From: Hydractinia symbiolongicarpus | Lineage: Eukaryota > Cnidaria > Hydrozoa > Anthoathecata > Hydractiniidae | NCBI RefSeq assembly: GCF_029227915.1 | Contig: NC_079889.1 | Location: 10,726,001 to 10,790,000 of the forward strand | Direction of reading: 5' to 3' | DNA length: 64,000 nt | Shown: in pieces, positions 24,501 through 36,173 of the stretch | How positions within the stretch are numbered: the stretch's first letter is position 1 | Layout of the letters: each line of letters opens with the position of its first letter | Made by a program: the position numbers and the translations under genes | The notes under the pieces: model-generated | Databases searched by the model: none | What the model saw: the letters and a program-made list of their open reading frames with translations, nothing else | Told to the model about the DNA's origin: nothing

Positions 24501-27500
24501 CCTGACACAGCTTCTAGCATTGCTGTACATAGACTGTAGCATCGTGACTAGCCACTCATCCACACCTAATTTTCTCATAGCCCACCAAATAACTTTGCAC
24601 TCTATCAAAAGCTTTCCCTAAATCTACAAAGGCAAAATAGAGATTCTTTCTCTTTCCTAAATACTTTTCCTGAAGCTGTCTGAGTAAAAATATTGCATCT
24701 GTAGTGCCACACCCTGGAACAAAACCAAATTGCATCTTATCTATATCAATTCTTTTTCTAAGTAACTTATCAATCACTCTTTGAATAACTTTCATTAGTT
24801 GATCAACCAACTTCAAACCTCTATAGTTACCTCTTTCTAATGCATTACTCTTGTCGATGAAACAATTCACTATGACACTCGACTGCCACTTACTCAGAAT
24901 AGCACCATCGTTTATAATCTGGTTAGCAAGTCATGTAATAAGCTCAACTTCAATATATTCAGATGCTTTTACCATCTCTGCAACAATACCTGATACTCCT
25001 GCAGCCTTGCCAATCTTCAATTTCCTAATAACCTCCACTACCCATTCTGTCTTGATCTGCATAGCTGGCCCTTCTACAACATCAACATCAGACAAATTAT
25101 CCTCATTCCAATTAAACTTAGTGTTTAGCAACCTCTGATAATAATTCTTCCAACCTACCCTTTTCTCCTCCTCTGTGCTAGCCAAAACATCTTCTTCATT
25201 ACGTATACACTTCTCACCTACAACATCTTGATTAGTCTTCTTATTTGCTTTGCTATCTTGAATACGTCATTGTGCTGGTCTTCCCTTCTTAACACATCTA
25301 CAAATCTGTTTCTCTCTGCTTCTGATTTTGCCTTTTACACTGCTGTACGAGCACATCGCTTAGCTTCTAAGTAAATATTTTTACTACCACCTGACTTCCA
25401 CTCTTTCTAAAGTTTCCTCTTTTCCTTTATACACTGGTCAACCTCATTATTCCACCACCAGGTCTGTCTATGTCTAGCTGGTCCTTTCGTCCACCCGCAG
25501 GTATCATCAGAAGCTTCTAGAAGACAATTCTTCAAAGTAGTCCAAGTACTTTCAACATTGTCACTATCACACTGACCATTGTGGGCTAACTGCTGAACTT
25601 TTGCACTAAATTGTCTTGCTACAATCTCTTCCTTCAGCTTTCAGACTTTACGACGGGGCCTATACTTTCCATTGGATTCTTTAATATTCTTCAAGATAAT
25701 ATTACAAACCAACAACCTATGCTGGAAAACACACTCTTCCCCCGATATAACTTTCACGTCCTTCACCACTTTCTTGTCTATAATACGACTATTAACACGA
25801 ATAACATCTACTACTTTTTCTACCCACTTCTCCCAACTCCTCCATATCCATTACTAATACCAATCCAAAAAAGCTTATACCTTGCCCTCCTACCTTCCAC
25901 AAATCTCACTGAAGCTCCTCTCCACCTGACTTCCTGAACACAACACATATCAACAGATCTACGTTCTAACATTTCAACTACTTCACCTGCTCTACCTCTC
26001 AGAGTACCAACATTTACACTAGCCATCCTCAACCTAGTGCTATCTAACTTGTGATGTGATAGCTGGGTAAAAGTCTGACGATGCTCACACCTGACATCTG
26101 TCCTACTGTGCGTGACACCTTCACTCCTTAGATTTCCAGACCCGTTTACGCAATTTGTCTGATCAACTGTTCTTACGGCCATTAATAAAGATCTTTGGCA
26201 TTGTTTTACAGCTGGATTCCCTTCCTAGCGCCAACCGTTCACAGACCCGACTGGGTGTTTTCTAAAGTGACACCATCACTATGTGGCATTTCATGGGACT
26301 TCCACAATCGGCCTTTTAAACTAAGGTATGGTGGAGGACGTTTAACTCCTCTCTTGTCTCTTAAAGAGACTCTTCACCACAAGTGCCAAGTTAAAACGCT
26401 TGATAACATAATAATATTGAACCAATAAAGGACTAGGACTTGTGCAAATATGTTTCGTCAAATTGTTTTCTCGCATAAATATTTTAAACAAAAACATTTT
26501 TGACTAATGTGCAATGAACTTATAATCCCAAAAATAAGGTGTTGATATAAATAAATAAAAAGTAACATAACATATGTGACAAAAATAAAAGGCCAGGACA
26601 TGCTAAGTACTTTTTTAAATCAAAAACAAACCTTGGTGTGTTGACAGAAGAAGAACCTAAAAAGCAATTAAAAAACATACATTGATACAAGATTAGCATT
26701 AGTTGTCGAAAAAACAATAAAAGTGTCATCAACCTTGTAAAGCAACCTTTGTTTTCTTTTGACTTTGTGAATATTCGAAATGTACTAAGTTCATGTAAAA
26801 TACTTTTATTAACAAATATTTATACAAACATGATGCTTAAAATAAAAAATCTATTAAAGAAAATCAAAACTTTATCTAGAAATTAAGGGAGTAGCAGAAC
26901 TTACCAGTACAGCCCCTCAGTATTTCATCTACATAAAAAAAGTACATATGAGTAGATGTTATATCAATTTTATAATTGCAATATCATCTGATGGGACAGA
27001 AACCAGACATCATTTTAGTAACTGGAATTTCAATTTGATACTTCAAAATACCAAATTAAGCTATTTATACCTTCAATTTCATGTATTAGTCTTTCCATGG
27101 AAAACAGTTCCAAAACAGATTTTAAATGACACCAGCTTGGAGTTGCCGTTGAGACATCCCATGTTTTTAACACGGTCAGTAAAACACGTTGAATGTCATT
27201 GGGATAATTTTCATAAATTGTATTTATTTGATTGTACGGGAGTAGAAAATGTGCAATTTCTCTCGCATGTGTGATTGCATTTGCTGATATCTTTTCATAT
27301 ATTTCCTTCCGAGTTATTTTCTCCAACGGAATTGGATCAGCTAAAAAGAATGCAAAGTCCAGGATAGCCTGGCAACAAATATGCCCTGTGTCAAAATTAT
27401 TGTTATTTAATTTCTGATTCACTCACAGCGTTTACGAAAGACTTAATTGTAAAACCGCCTACCATAATTTTCTTAAGTTGGCAAGTGCACTATTTACTGC

Positions 27501-29547
27501 ATTGTTACTTTATTTTTTATAGCTTAAGTGGCCTTCTTCTGTTGTTTGAATAAATAATGTTATCATCTACAACCAATTTAATGTTTTTCAATATTTTTGA
27601 CAGCAATTAAAAACCTAGGAATTAGGTTGCGAAATACATGTCAATAACTATTAAAAATAATACCTGCTAAACTGCTCTATTCCAAGAAGAAAATAATTTA
27701 AATTTGCGCAGTGTTATTCAAAGATATAGATAGATTAGAATGACGAAAGGAAAAATGTGGATTGTATTATAGAGAGAGCGCAACAAATGTAATTGTGTTA
27801 CACAAAGAACGTTATAATAAAAAGATGTGAGCAACAGAAATATAAAAAAATTTTAACTGTGTAAAGAAGAACTAAAGAAAAGATTAAAAAAATTTAATTG
27901 CGTGCGTAAATTCAGGTTACGCACGTACAGAAATTTATCGAATAAGCAAGTATACAGTCTTTATCATGTGAACACTATTCACTTCGTTGAGTAGTGATTT
28001 TTATACATGAGTAAAACAATGCAATATTAAAGGGCAATTTTTATTGTTCGATTGACCCATTCCACCACAAACTACACTTGTAGACTTGTCTGATGGCAAC
28101 ATGGAACACTATGGGTAGATGACACGCATGTTTTCATGAGGGTGCCAGTGGTAGGAAAAAAGTCATTTAATACATTGTATTTTAGACATCATTAACAACA
28201 TGATGTCAGACTAAAACCTTGCCAATTATAACATTAAAAACTTGCCGTAAGCGGTTAAAACTAGAGATGGTCGTTAAGTTCAAAGACGGTTTGTTGTTTT
28301 GAGAATACGACAATTTCGCCTACTTTCTTAAATCTAAACACGTCCTGTACGTAAATCTGACACAAATGTAAAAAAAGATTAATAGCGTAAAATAATTTGT
28401 TACCTTTGATATGGTGAAAAGGATGCTTTTGCAAATCACTCATGTCCATCAGAAGACCTAGAGTACCAATTTCCGTTAAGGTTTCATTGACTTTTTCGAG
28501 TGCTGCTTTTGTTTCATCACTGTAACTGGTATGATGTAGCCATTCAGAAATACAGTCCAAAACAGCATCTTCTTTTCTATCCTCTCTATTAAATATTTTT
28601 GTCACTCTATCACCGTTTTTTTCCCATAGATCCCTGCAAAAAATTTCTCCTTCCTATTTGTATTGTTGAAAATTGACAGAAATTTGGTAGGCCATCCATA
28701 GTTGTTCTGAAAAGGCGAGGTAAACTTGAATATTAAAGTTACAAATATTAGCTATTTAATTCGTATCAAAAATGTAAATATAAAAAAAACTTACCATAAT
28801 TTATCTTGCTACTGCTCATTGCTTTTTCAATTACCCTTGCTGGGTCATACGACAATCAATCTTCGCAATAATTACCAATCAAGTAATGAACAAGAACATT
28901 CAAAATTTTCTTCTCAGCCTAGTTAGTTCACCGGCTTCTAAACTACTCAAGAAAATGGAAAAGTTATCCATACTGAGGTTAACTTTGAAGAGCTTCAGGT
29001 GAATTGAATCTTTAAAACCAATACTGTTCGAAACAGGATTGCATTGGCGAAACCAAAAACGTTGATAATTCTTTTTTACAGAAGGATGAATTTAAAAGCA
29101 AAGTTCCTATATCGATTAAATGATGTCTAAAATATAGACAGAGCTTATATAGAGGACATGATTTTTTTACATAAAGTAAAAAAATCATGTTGCTTTTGCC
29201 TTTAGTGTTTAAAAATCGCCCTTTGTTTTAAAACCTATAGGGGTGTTGTAGCCCCTTAGTCATATTGATTGTAAAACTTCAGACGTAATAAAATTACCAA
29301 ATAATATCTATTTTGGGAGATAACAATTTGAAATTAAAATAAACCTCAAATGAACTGAGAAAACGCTTCTTTAGTCTCTTAAGGCTGAAATACACATTCA
29401 TCAATCAAGAAAACTTTTTAAATTATCAAAAAGAAATGATCATTTAAACAGGCATAAAATGAAGAAAAGTGCTTGTCATCATTTAAAAATGAAATTTGAA
29501 ATATGTTTAAGAACTTACTTTAAGTGATAATGTTCTTCTTTTTGCAT
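14544..29547 (-). CDS. Death-fold / SF1-like NTPase / FN3 / ankyrin protein, ten-exon reconstruction
   Basis: Exons in transcript order: 29547-29519, 28633-28404, 27385-27071, 23138-23033, 22908-22658, 22285-19720, 18930-18667, 18586-18555, 15594-15111, 14568-14544. All junctions use GT-AG, phases agree throughout, and the total of 4302 nt ends in TGA (about 1433 aa). Domain order: death-fold-like helices (10-200), charged linker, an SF1-type P-loop NTPase (Q motif about 598, Walker A K623, Walker B-like DE 715-716), an FN3-like domain (1170-1254), then ankyrin repeats (1265-1420). No signal peptide or membrane segment is seen, so it is cytosolic or nuclear. I know no named orthologue with this order. 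The architecture resembles intracellular innate-immune or cell-death sensors, but the function is inferred. The first exon (MQKEEHYHL) and the 23033 donor are the least certain parts. Confidence 0.7.
15595..18554. other. Intron with repeats; no supported gene
   Basis: The intron between the micro-exon and the ankyrin exon. It contains a Tc/mariner-type terminus at 18181-18237 and Helitron-like ends near 17060-17110 (CTATATAATAATACGCC...CCGTGTCTCTGTAACAGG) and 17920-17940 (CTATATAATAATACGTTTG). A 127-codon plus-strand ORF at 16113-16496 has no recognisable domain and is probably chance. Confidence 0.5.
18181..18237. repeat. Tc/mariner-type terminal fragment
   Basis: The end of this stretch, read on the minus strand, is TACAGTGAAACCTCTCTATA followed by GCGAACACC, a well-known style of mariner/Tigger-derived MITE terminus (CAGT start, TA target). 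An imperfect inverted match, ATAGCGGATA, lies at the other end. Confidence 0.5.
18555..18586 (-). CDS. 32-base micro-exon joining FN3 to ankyrin exons
   Basis: The FN3 exon leaves two bases and the ankyrin exon needs one preceding base, so they cannot join directly. Between them, a 32-base interval with an attatag acceptor and a GAAAG|gtaagg donor has exactly the required phases and no stop. It encodes HYDKNSLHAVK plus the G of the next Asp codon. It is supported by splice sites and phase only, and RNA evidence is absent. Confidence 0.55.
18667..18930 (-). CDS. FN3-like exon
   Basis: This exon enters in phase with the NTPase exon (CT|G). It reads ...SVKNLKCLYKNERECSLAW..., GFTYIVRAKEIDNNSDWYEV and LKLRCNYKFSVTAVSNL. 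These are the strand pattern and the conserved W and Y positions of a fibronectin type III fold of about 85 residues, ending KYFQ-like at a gtaagt donor. It forms an intracellular FN3 between the ATPase and the ankyrin repeats, an uncommon order. Confidence 0.6.
19720..22285 (-). CDS. 2.57-kb exon: SF1-helicase-like P-loop NTPase
   Basis: One long exon encodes about 855 residues (numbering here counts the exon ORF from an upstream in-frame ATG at 22295). About 290 residues precede the motor and include a CGECHILHKC cysteine cluster (212-221). Motor motifs: Q motif LNTEQLQIL (291-299), Walker A GNFGSGKS (310-317), Walker B-like LIHLIVDEF (402-410, D408/E409), KLTKCMRTTENI (arginine 479), YVGCRGKEADQVVMCID (717-733, SF1 motif V style) and LALECMTRSHSELIIL (742-757, motif VI with TRS in place of TRA). 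A Ser/Thr/Lys-rich, probably disordered insert spans 505-600. The nearest families known to me are DUF2075/UvrD-like and Schlafen group III ATPases. The apparent stop after AFKL is the TAA inside the gtaagt donor. Confidence 0.8.
22658..23138 (-). CDS. Two linker exons upstream of the NTPase
   Basis: Exon 4 (23138-23033) begins DQVIQLASGFLAALSHKLEL and is lysine-rich at its end. It is closed by a weak donor, AAAAA|GTACTA, whose phase fits exon 5. A stronger donor 22 bases on (TTTTG|GTAAGA) would need a frame change across the A10 run at about 23046-23055. Exon 5 (22908-22658) follows ttctag and encodes FEGNIILTLTSPIPNITIQR, a possible beta-rich strand set, then a helical EEEIKNLNKNLDFI. It ends ATA GAA G|gtacct, in phase with the NTPase exon. 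Confidence 0.5.
23501..26200 (-). pseudogene. Dead RTE-clade LINE in an intron of the NTPase gene
   Basis: Minus-strand fragments follow in order. First is an APE-type endonuclease start with NVGTLRGRAGEVVEMLERR and CCVQEVRW (26182-25820). RT pieces include FGFVPGCGTTDAIFLLRQLQ, FVDLGKAFDRV, HQGSVLFPLLF and LLYADDLVLIA (24870-24285). The C-terminal domain has LYGSETWAVK and KPRGRPRKTWQEVIRTDL (24195-23524). The element ends in ATGATG/GACGATG repeats (23501-23517), as RTE elements do. Frameshifts and stops break it repeatedly. It lies in the same orientation as the host gene, between exons 3 and 4. The 5' boundary is uncertain and may reach about 26420. Confidence 0.85.
27071..27385 (-). CDS. 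Exon encoding a death-domain-like helical bundle
   Basis: The frame opens after an acacag acceptor and ends ATT GAA G|gtataa. The heart of it, AITHAREIAHFLLPYNQINT then DIQRVLLTVLKTWDV, SWCHLKSVLELFSM and RLIHEIE, has death-fold spacing: EIAxxLL, Ixx(I), a central xLLxxW and a terminal LxxxLxxxxxxxLIxxIE. About 80 residues fit one death domain. An early CC pair and FFLADP precede it. The assignment is by pattern only. Confidence 0.5.
28404..29547 (-). CDS. N-terminal exons of the NTPase/ankyrin gene
   Basis: Candidate exon 1 (29547-29519) reads ATG CAA AAA GAA GAA CAT TAT CAC TTA AA|gtaagt. It leaves two bases that complete the first codon of exon 2 exactly. Exon 2 (28633-28404) follows a ttttttgcag acceptor. 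It encodes an amphipathic helical segment with DLWEKNGDRVTKIF and AVLDCISEWLHHTSYSDETK, in the style of the second half of a death domain (hydrophobic-W-L spacing). An alternative start at 28814 (MSSSKINY|gtaagt) was considered but leaves the wrong phase. Confidence 0.5.
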
Positions 29548-31865
29548 ATTCTATTTTGTTACTAACAAGTCAAAATGCAAGAACAGTGTAGTGAAGTGAG
29601 GTGAAGTAGTAGGTTAATGTGTCAAAACTTGAAAATACTGAGCTTTATATCAACACGTAGCAGCAGGAATTTTATGGAATTCTGTGTCAAAAAATCATAA
29701 AAAGAGGAACATTTTTCCTCAGGGTTCATTTCCAGATCTCTTTTTTTATGCTTTAAAGTAATCTTAAACTTTTTTATGACAACAGACGTGTTTAATAAAC
29801 TCTTGACCCAATTAATTTTAATACCTTAGTATTACAGTGTTATTATTTCCATGACAGGATCTCAGAAGATTAAATCGTTTAAAAATTATCAATTGCTTGT
29901 TTCAGCTAAACTAACTGATATTTGACCGACAGTGCTACTAAATGTTTAAGAACTTTTTCTGTGGCTGTAAACTTTGGAAAATGTGTTTCTTCTTCTGTTG
30001 TTAAAAAAGTTCATATACTCTTTTGTTTACCTTCTCAAAATCATTTCAACGCTGTCACCTCAGCGCCCCAAATTCTTGGTGAAAGGTAAACTGCCCCTAG
30101 GGGTTGTATAACCTATTCAACTTTCTGCATTAAAAAAAGTAACATGACTGTCAAACATCAAATTTTCCTTATTTCACAATACATCACACTTTTTTACTAA
30201 AATTTTACACATATTAATCAGCATTTTCTTAAGTTAAAATCACAATACAAAGCAACTCCATCTTGAGTTCCTTTAGACTGCCTACATTTTTCGCAAGAAC
30301 TCCATCAGTTTAGATTTGATTCAAGTTTGGAAAAAAAGTCAAAATTTTAAAGACAAGAAGGTGAAGAAATTTAAAAATCTTCAGGATAAATTTATAATAC
30401 AATATTTTGTGACCCTTTTTGGTTACGAATATGTTGATAAATCTTACAAAAGTCCATGTCGAAGACAATTAAATAGTGATGATGTGTTTGCATGTGGTCA
30501 TTTTGGTAAAAATTTGAAATGAACTTTGAAATATAATCATTCAGAGACATTGTATTTTACCATAATTGATTGTAAACATATCATGTGATAATAAACACGT
30601 TTATTTTCATCTTCTAACCACACCAGTCAGGTAAGGGCGTTCTCTTTTACTTAGCATGGATTAAATTATTAAATGGTGCACAGTTCCAGAAGTTATTTTA
30701 TCAAAACATCTTAATACACAAACCAACATAACATTTGAGCAAGAAGGCTTGAACTATCAGAAGTTTACACATGTAAGTGCCAGAGAAACATGTTGATGTA
30801 GATGGTGCTTGCTTGCTTTGACTTAAACAGGATGTATTTCCTACTTTTATTGATTGAAAAATATCAACAGTGTTAACAAAATGAGAAATAATATATTACT
30901 TACAATTTAAAAGAGCAATAAAACTTTTAGTATCTTGGTAAAAACAAAATGGCTGCTTTCTACTTTAAAGTTTCTGTGTTGCTTAAAAACTTGCACTGTC
31001 AATTGCCCTTAAATTTAATAAAGTATGCACACTCAACCACAATTTTATTGTTCTCTTTGCATGCGCAAAGAGAAATGAAATCACATTTTAATTATTGGCA
31101 ACTTTATATCTCCATATATGTCCAGAAATTGTTGGTGTTGTTTGAGTAAACAAATTACTGTTGTTTCATATTCAAAGTTCCTAAATTCTAAGCCTTGTTT
31201 GATATATTGGCTTTTGTACTCTATTTATTGAAAAATAAGCTTGGCTTTGTTTCATTGCTTAAAACTGGTTAGGGTTGTTTTAATGTTGCGAGGCGCTCTG
31301 AATGACAAAATTTGAAATAAAATTAAGTTAAATATAAAGTAAGAAGACGTAAGAAAGTTAACACGCAGACAAATGTAATTAAACTTTGTGCCTCTGAGAT
31401 ATCATCTGTTTTTGTTTCTAGTTACATTGAAATTAGTGTCATTCAATGATATATTTTGACATTATCTTAAGCCAATAAGAAATCGATAGAAAATTTGTAC
31501 TTTACCATACCTTTTGTCTCTACCTTTAAAATCATTTGAACATGTCGTTTTCCGTCAAAGTCACAATAAGAGCGTTGGATGTAAACATAGTTTAATCAGA
31601 AAATTCTGTAAATCCGTTCTTGGGAAAACAAGGTTGGATTAAATAACTTTATATTGTATAGAAAAGTGCAAATAACATGACAAAGGTTTATGGTTTGCTA
31701 TCAGTGTGGACTGTACATCGTACGAAATAAAGAGAGAAATTGTAAACTACCGAATAATAGTCAGACACACAAATTAGGCAATGAAACATACGTTTTACCT
31801 CCTCTTGATTTAAATTATTCTAACATGATTGAAATTTGAATATGTACAATTAAATACCGTAATTT
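29548..31865. other. Intergenic, nothing recognised
   Basis: This is the upstream flank of the minus-strand NTPase gene, so its promoter should lie in the first few hundred bases. I see no clear TATA box, RNA gene or coding pattern. A near-perfect 22-base palindrome (TCTCTTTGCATGCGCAAAGA..., 31051-31072) is the only local structure of note. Confidence 0.4.
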
Positions 31866-33464
31866 AAACACTAACAAATAAAATTGCGTAAACGCTCGCA
31901 AGCACTTCACATCATGTAAACATACCAGATTTATTTTAGGTTTAGTTTGTATATTGAGTAAATAAGCACGCAGATTCACTTGTTTATCTTTCTAACAATT
32001 GACGTAATTTTGGTGCAAAGTCCACTGTACATGAAAGTAAACACAACACAAAATAATAACTACCCTATATTACCAATTAGCCGTCAGTTAATAAAATTTT
32101 AAAGTTTTATCCAGTGCTCTTAATTTAACTTGACGTCCTTTCGGGGAATTTAAAGAGATGAGGACTTTCTTAAAATAGTGACCTATGTCCTCTTTAAACA
32201 TTTAAGAGTGGTAGTAACAAAAATGACAAAACTAATAACACACCAACACTGCTAATACGGCAACAATCTATGTTAAAGTGTTCTTTTTTTATGAGCGAAC
32301 GAAGGTTGCTGTGAGTATTGTTAAGAAAAATTTCACCAACTTTGAGTTCAAACAGTAAGATTTACAACATACACAGCAGGCTGGTTGATTTTACCCACCT
32401 TGGTATTAACAGGGTTAATAGAGTGCAGATTTTTTTTTCCAAACTAATGTCAATCAAAAAGTCATGTTGCATGCGACAATCATATTAGAGGTTCTCGGGA
32501 TTATGGATAAGGGGATGGTGCATTGTTTTTCTAATCAACTCTTTAAACCTTTTCCGTCACTATTTTAAAGAATTTAAAGATATGAAGATGTTTTTAATTT
32601 AAGTGATTGCAATGTGTCAGTTAATAATACTTTTTTCGTTTTTAAATTTAAAACATGAGACACTCACCATCCTTGTTTGTAGCATAAGCCTGATCAGAAG
32701 AAAGAACAAGAATTGTTTAAAGAATAAATATTTGCATTAAGAAGTTTGAAAGCGCACCCCCTCTCTCAACATAAAACAGATAGTTACTAAACCTTTCCAA
32801 TATGCATTCACAGGAATTATCTGTCAAATGTAATGTGTTTAATGCCTAAGTGTGTCACTTACTTTCAATAATTCTGTGCGTTCTATAATAATGTACACTA
32901 CTTTAAAGGTAGTCTACCGTACAAAAATATTTTTTTACAGACAGACTTCTCCAAACAAACAAGAGATCACTTCACAAAACAAATAAGTTTTCATCCATTT
33001 TCAATAATATTTGAAGATACCATTAAATTTTAAGTCGCATTTTCAAAAATTATTTTCATGTGACAAGGTGGTATAATTCATTGTTTTTACGGTTATTTGT
33101 TGCCATTTTTACAAAAAGTTTATTTAGCTATTGCATGGATATCTTTTAGATGGGGAATTCATTAACACCCAAATCCAGAAATAAAAATCTTATTTACGCT
33201 GAATTAAACACTAACGATCGGCAGTCTTCGTAATTCCAGTCTAGAATGAAATGTTTCTAATTTTTTCATTATATATTTTTTTATATAAATTTATATGTAC
33301 TTCTAACAGAAGGCTTTGCGCGTAGTAAGTGTTTTCGGAAGCCATTGTAAGTTTGCGTACATAAATTGGATTAAATTTTTATTCTACAACATCCGCTTCA
33401 TTTTTCACCTATAATACATTTATTGATGGAGGCTGGCAGACATTTGTTAAGATCTGTTTGGATT

Positions 33465-33570
33465 ATGGGTCAACATTTTGTTTCATGGGTCAACATTTTG
33501 TTTCATGGGTCAACATTTTGTTTCATGGGTCAACATTTTGTTTCATGGGTTAACTTTTTGTTTTATGGGT
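33465..33570. repeat. 20-bp minisatellite, five copies plus a partial
   Basis: The unit ATGGGTCAACATTTTGTTTC is repeated exactly four times from 33465, then a fifth copy carries several changes and a sixth is cut short. The corresponding place in the duplicate at about 40270 keeps a single TAATGGGTTAAAG-like unit, so the array expanded after the duplication. Confidence 0.85.
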
Positions 33571-34336
33571 TGAAGTGAGTAATAATAGTTTCCACTAAGT
33601 ATACCTTGATTCTTAAGATGACTTAATGTGAATTAATTGTTGTATAAAATTTTTATTTAACACAAGTTAGCCAGAGCGAGAAATTAAATTTAACTCGCAA
33701 GAAGAACTTTCTTGTACATAGCGTCATCAGAATTTTTATAACCAATTATGTTTCATTTGTTTAAGTAGATTTCCCCAGTAACTCTTTTGATGTTGCGTTG
33801 CAATACGCCATATCGATATTGGGTAGAAAATAACTAAAAGCAACAAGCTAAAGTAAGGAAAAGGTTTTTAGCAAAAACGACATCTTTAATGCATATAAAA
33901 TGATGTGTAAGATCATTTTAAAAATGTTCGTTTTTAAAGTTAAAATGTAATTAGCTATTAATAATTTGCATTCAAAATACACTCAGATGTGTTAAAAACC
34001 TAATGCAAGTCACTGCGTTACGACAAAGATGGAGAGGGTGATGGATTCTACATGAGAGTTAAGTTGTGGTTTCTTTAAGGCAATCTATGATCCTTCTAGA
34101 CTTTACCTTCGCTAAGAAATTAATAAATTACTTTGATATTAGTATGGAACTTGTTTTTATTGAACGTTAACGTTTGAATTTCAAGTGAAAAAATTATTTT
34201 GTGTCTTAAGATGTTCCTTCACATAGGTTTTTCTCTTATAAAAATTAATAATAGTATTTTTCCTGAAATCCCGTGTTGCGTGGCAATGTGTTTTAACTGT
34301 CTGAAAATTAACCTTCTATTTAAGACTAAGTTCTAA

Positions 34337-35887
34337 TACACCTTTCCCGAATTTAAATTATAGATTACATCATCGGCATGAAAACGAGGCACTTCTTAGT
34401 AAACTTTGTAAACACTAAAAATACAGAGTGTGATACTTTTATGCGTTGTGAATGATCTTTTATTGTGTATTTTTCTAAAGGATTGCAGGTTTTTCTTAAC
34501 GAAACCACTCATAATGTATTTAAAAACATACTTGTCTTGTAAAAGAAGAATATGTATTTGTGATGGCGAGTAGCAATCAGAAAGGTCAGCAAGAAATTTA
34601 TCATAATTTAATCTATCCAAGTATATCAACCTCTCGACCTGGTAACTCTTGTTGCGTACTGTTATGCAAAAGTTCTACTCTTAATAAACCCAGAGTTAAA
34701 CAGGCATTTGAATGTTTTCATTTCCATCGGATCCAAGTTTGAGAAAACAATGGGTAAGCATCATTTGAAGATGTCGTAGAAGGGGAGGTGTGATGTGTTC
34801 ACAGTAAACAAGAACACAAAAGTATGCGAAGTCCACTTTGAAGTACACTGTGTAAAATTAGGTTTTGGTTGTGAACGGAAAACATTAATCAATGGCTCTG
34901 TGCCATATATATTTACGTTCAAACAAAAACAAAAAAGGAAAAGTCCGAAAAAAGAGCACTTCCTGCAGTAGTCGAAACAGATTCTGAAAGCACATATGAA
35001 AGTTCTTCATCTGATTCTGCTGAGATCACTGAAGAACAACCTGGTTTTTCTCACTCCTGATGAATTCAATGTTAAAAGAAAAACTAATTGATGATACTAT
35101 AAACGACTTTACTGAACAGCTAGCTGTGTGTGTAATGTTGATTTAATTTACCCCAATCTTTTGGGATTAATACAAGGATTTACATCAATAAACTCATAGG
35201 GTTGTGTTTCGTATGTTTTGATTTATTTGAAGTATTTGATATATTAATATTAGTAACAATCTTGATGGTATGTTCTAACGGTAGTAGTTGGTGTGACAAT
35301 GTAGATCGAACAAGAAAGTTCGCATATTTAATGTTGTTTTTTCTTTTTCGTGTACTGTCAATACAATGAGCAAAACCAACCCGTTTGTCAACCATAAGTT
35401 TTAATATTCTTGGAATTATGTTACACAAACTATCATTAATTCTAGGATCATATAACGTTAGATGGATACCTTTTTGTCAGCATTACTTTTTACAGGGCTG
35501 ACCATAACTAAGTCTTTAAAAATTCTGTTTTTACTTGGAGCAAATGTAGTTGTTGATGTGAAAATGCTATCAGCAGATATGTATAGTTCATCCCTAAACT
35601 TTCTGCCACGCTCCTAAGTGTTAATAATTGCCACACCGTGCTGTTTACCACTTTTTTGTCGATGCATTTTAATTTCTTTTATCTTAAACGGTGGCATTCC
35701 CTCCATGTTTTCTCTCACGCTTTTTCTTCAGTTTCATCGAAGACTAAATCTATATTTTCCTCACTTATTTTAAGCAAAATATCTCTCATAGTATTGTCTT
35801 CCTCCATGTTTATATGAACGCGAATAATGTTTACCAAGATTTGCCTCGTTTCTATGCACGCAATATTTTATGTAGCTACATACGAAT
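34337..35887 (+). pseudogene. THAP-domain transposon relic inserted in copy 1
   Basis: The interval is missing from copy 2. Near 34563-34920 broken plus-strand frames read MASSNQKGQQEI..., then SCCVLLCKSS...FECFHFH, and after a frame break KVCEVHF followed by a ...GSVPYIF end. Together these match the C2CH THAP zinc-finger pattern: two Cys near the start, an FHFHR-like strand, a CEVHF motif and a VPxIF end. THAP domains are the DNA-binding part of P-element-type transposases. Stops and frameshifts make it non-functional. No clear terminal repeats were found. Confidence 0.55.
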
Positions 35888-36173
35888 TTGTGTATACTTT
35901 TATCACTTATCGGCGCGAGTTATAAAAACGTGTGTAAGCAAGGTTGTGTCGTATGTTCTTAAAAAACATATTAATACAATTTATTGGATGTTTTATCTTT
36001 CTTGATAATTTTTAATTCGTATCACCACACTTAATGTGTTTCTTCTCCGGAGATTAAAAATTATTTGTATTTTAGAAACGGAGGCGTAATATATAATGGT
36101 CTTGATACGACGGAGAGTTTTCAACTGCTCCGGACTAGTGAAGAAATGAATTTAACAATGCACTGTACGCTAA

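Noticed and set aside
28790-28814. Alternative start exon ATGAGCAGTAGCAAGATAAA|...gtaagt for the NTPase gene
   Set aside because: It leaves one base at the donor, which puts the next exon out of frame; the exon at 29519-29547 leaves the needed two bases.
33465-33570. CRISPR-like direct repeats
   Set aside because: The 20-base units are contiguous with no spacers. It is a minisatellite in a eukaryotic genome.
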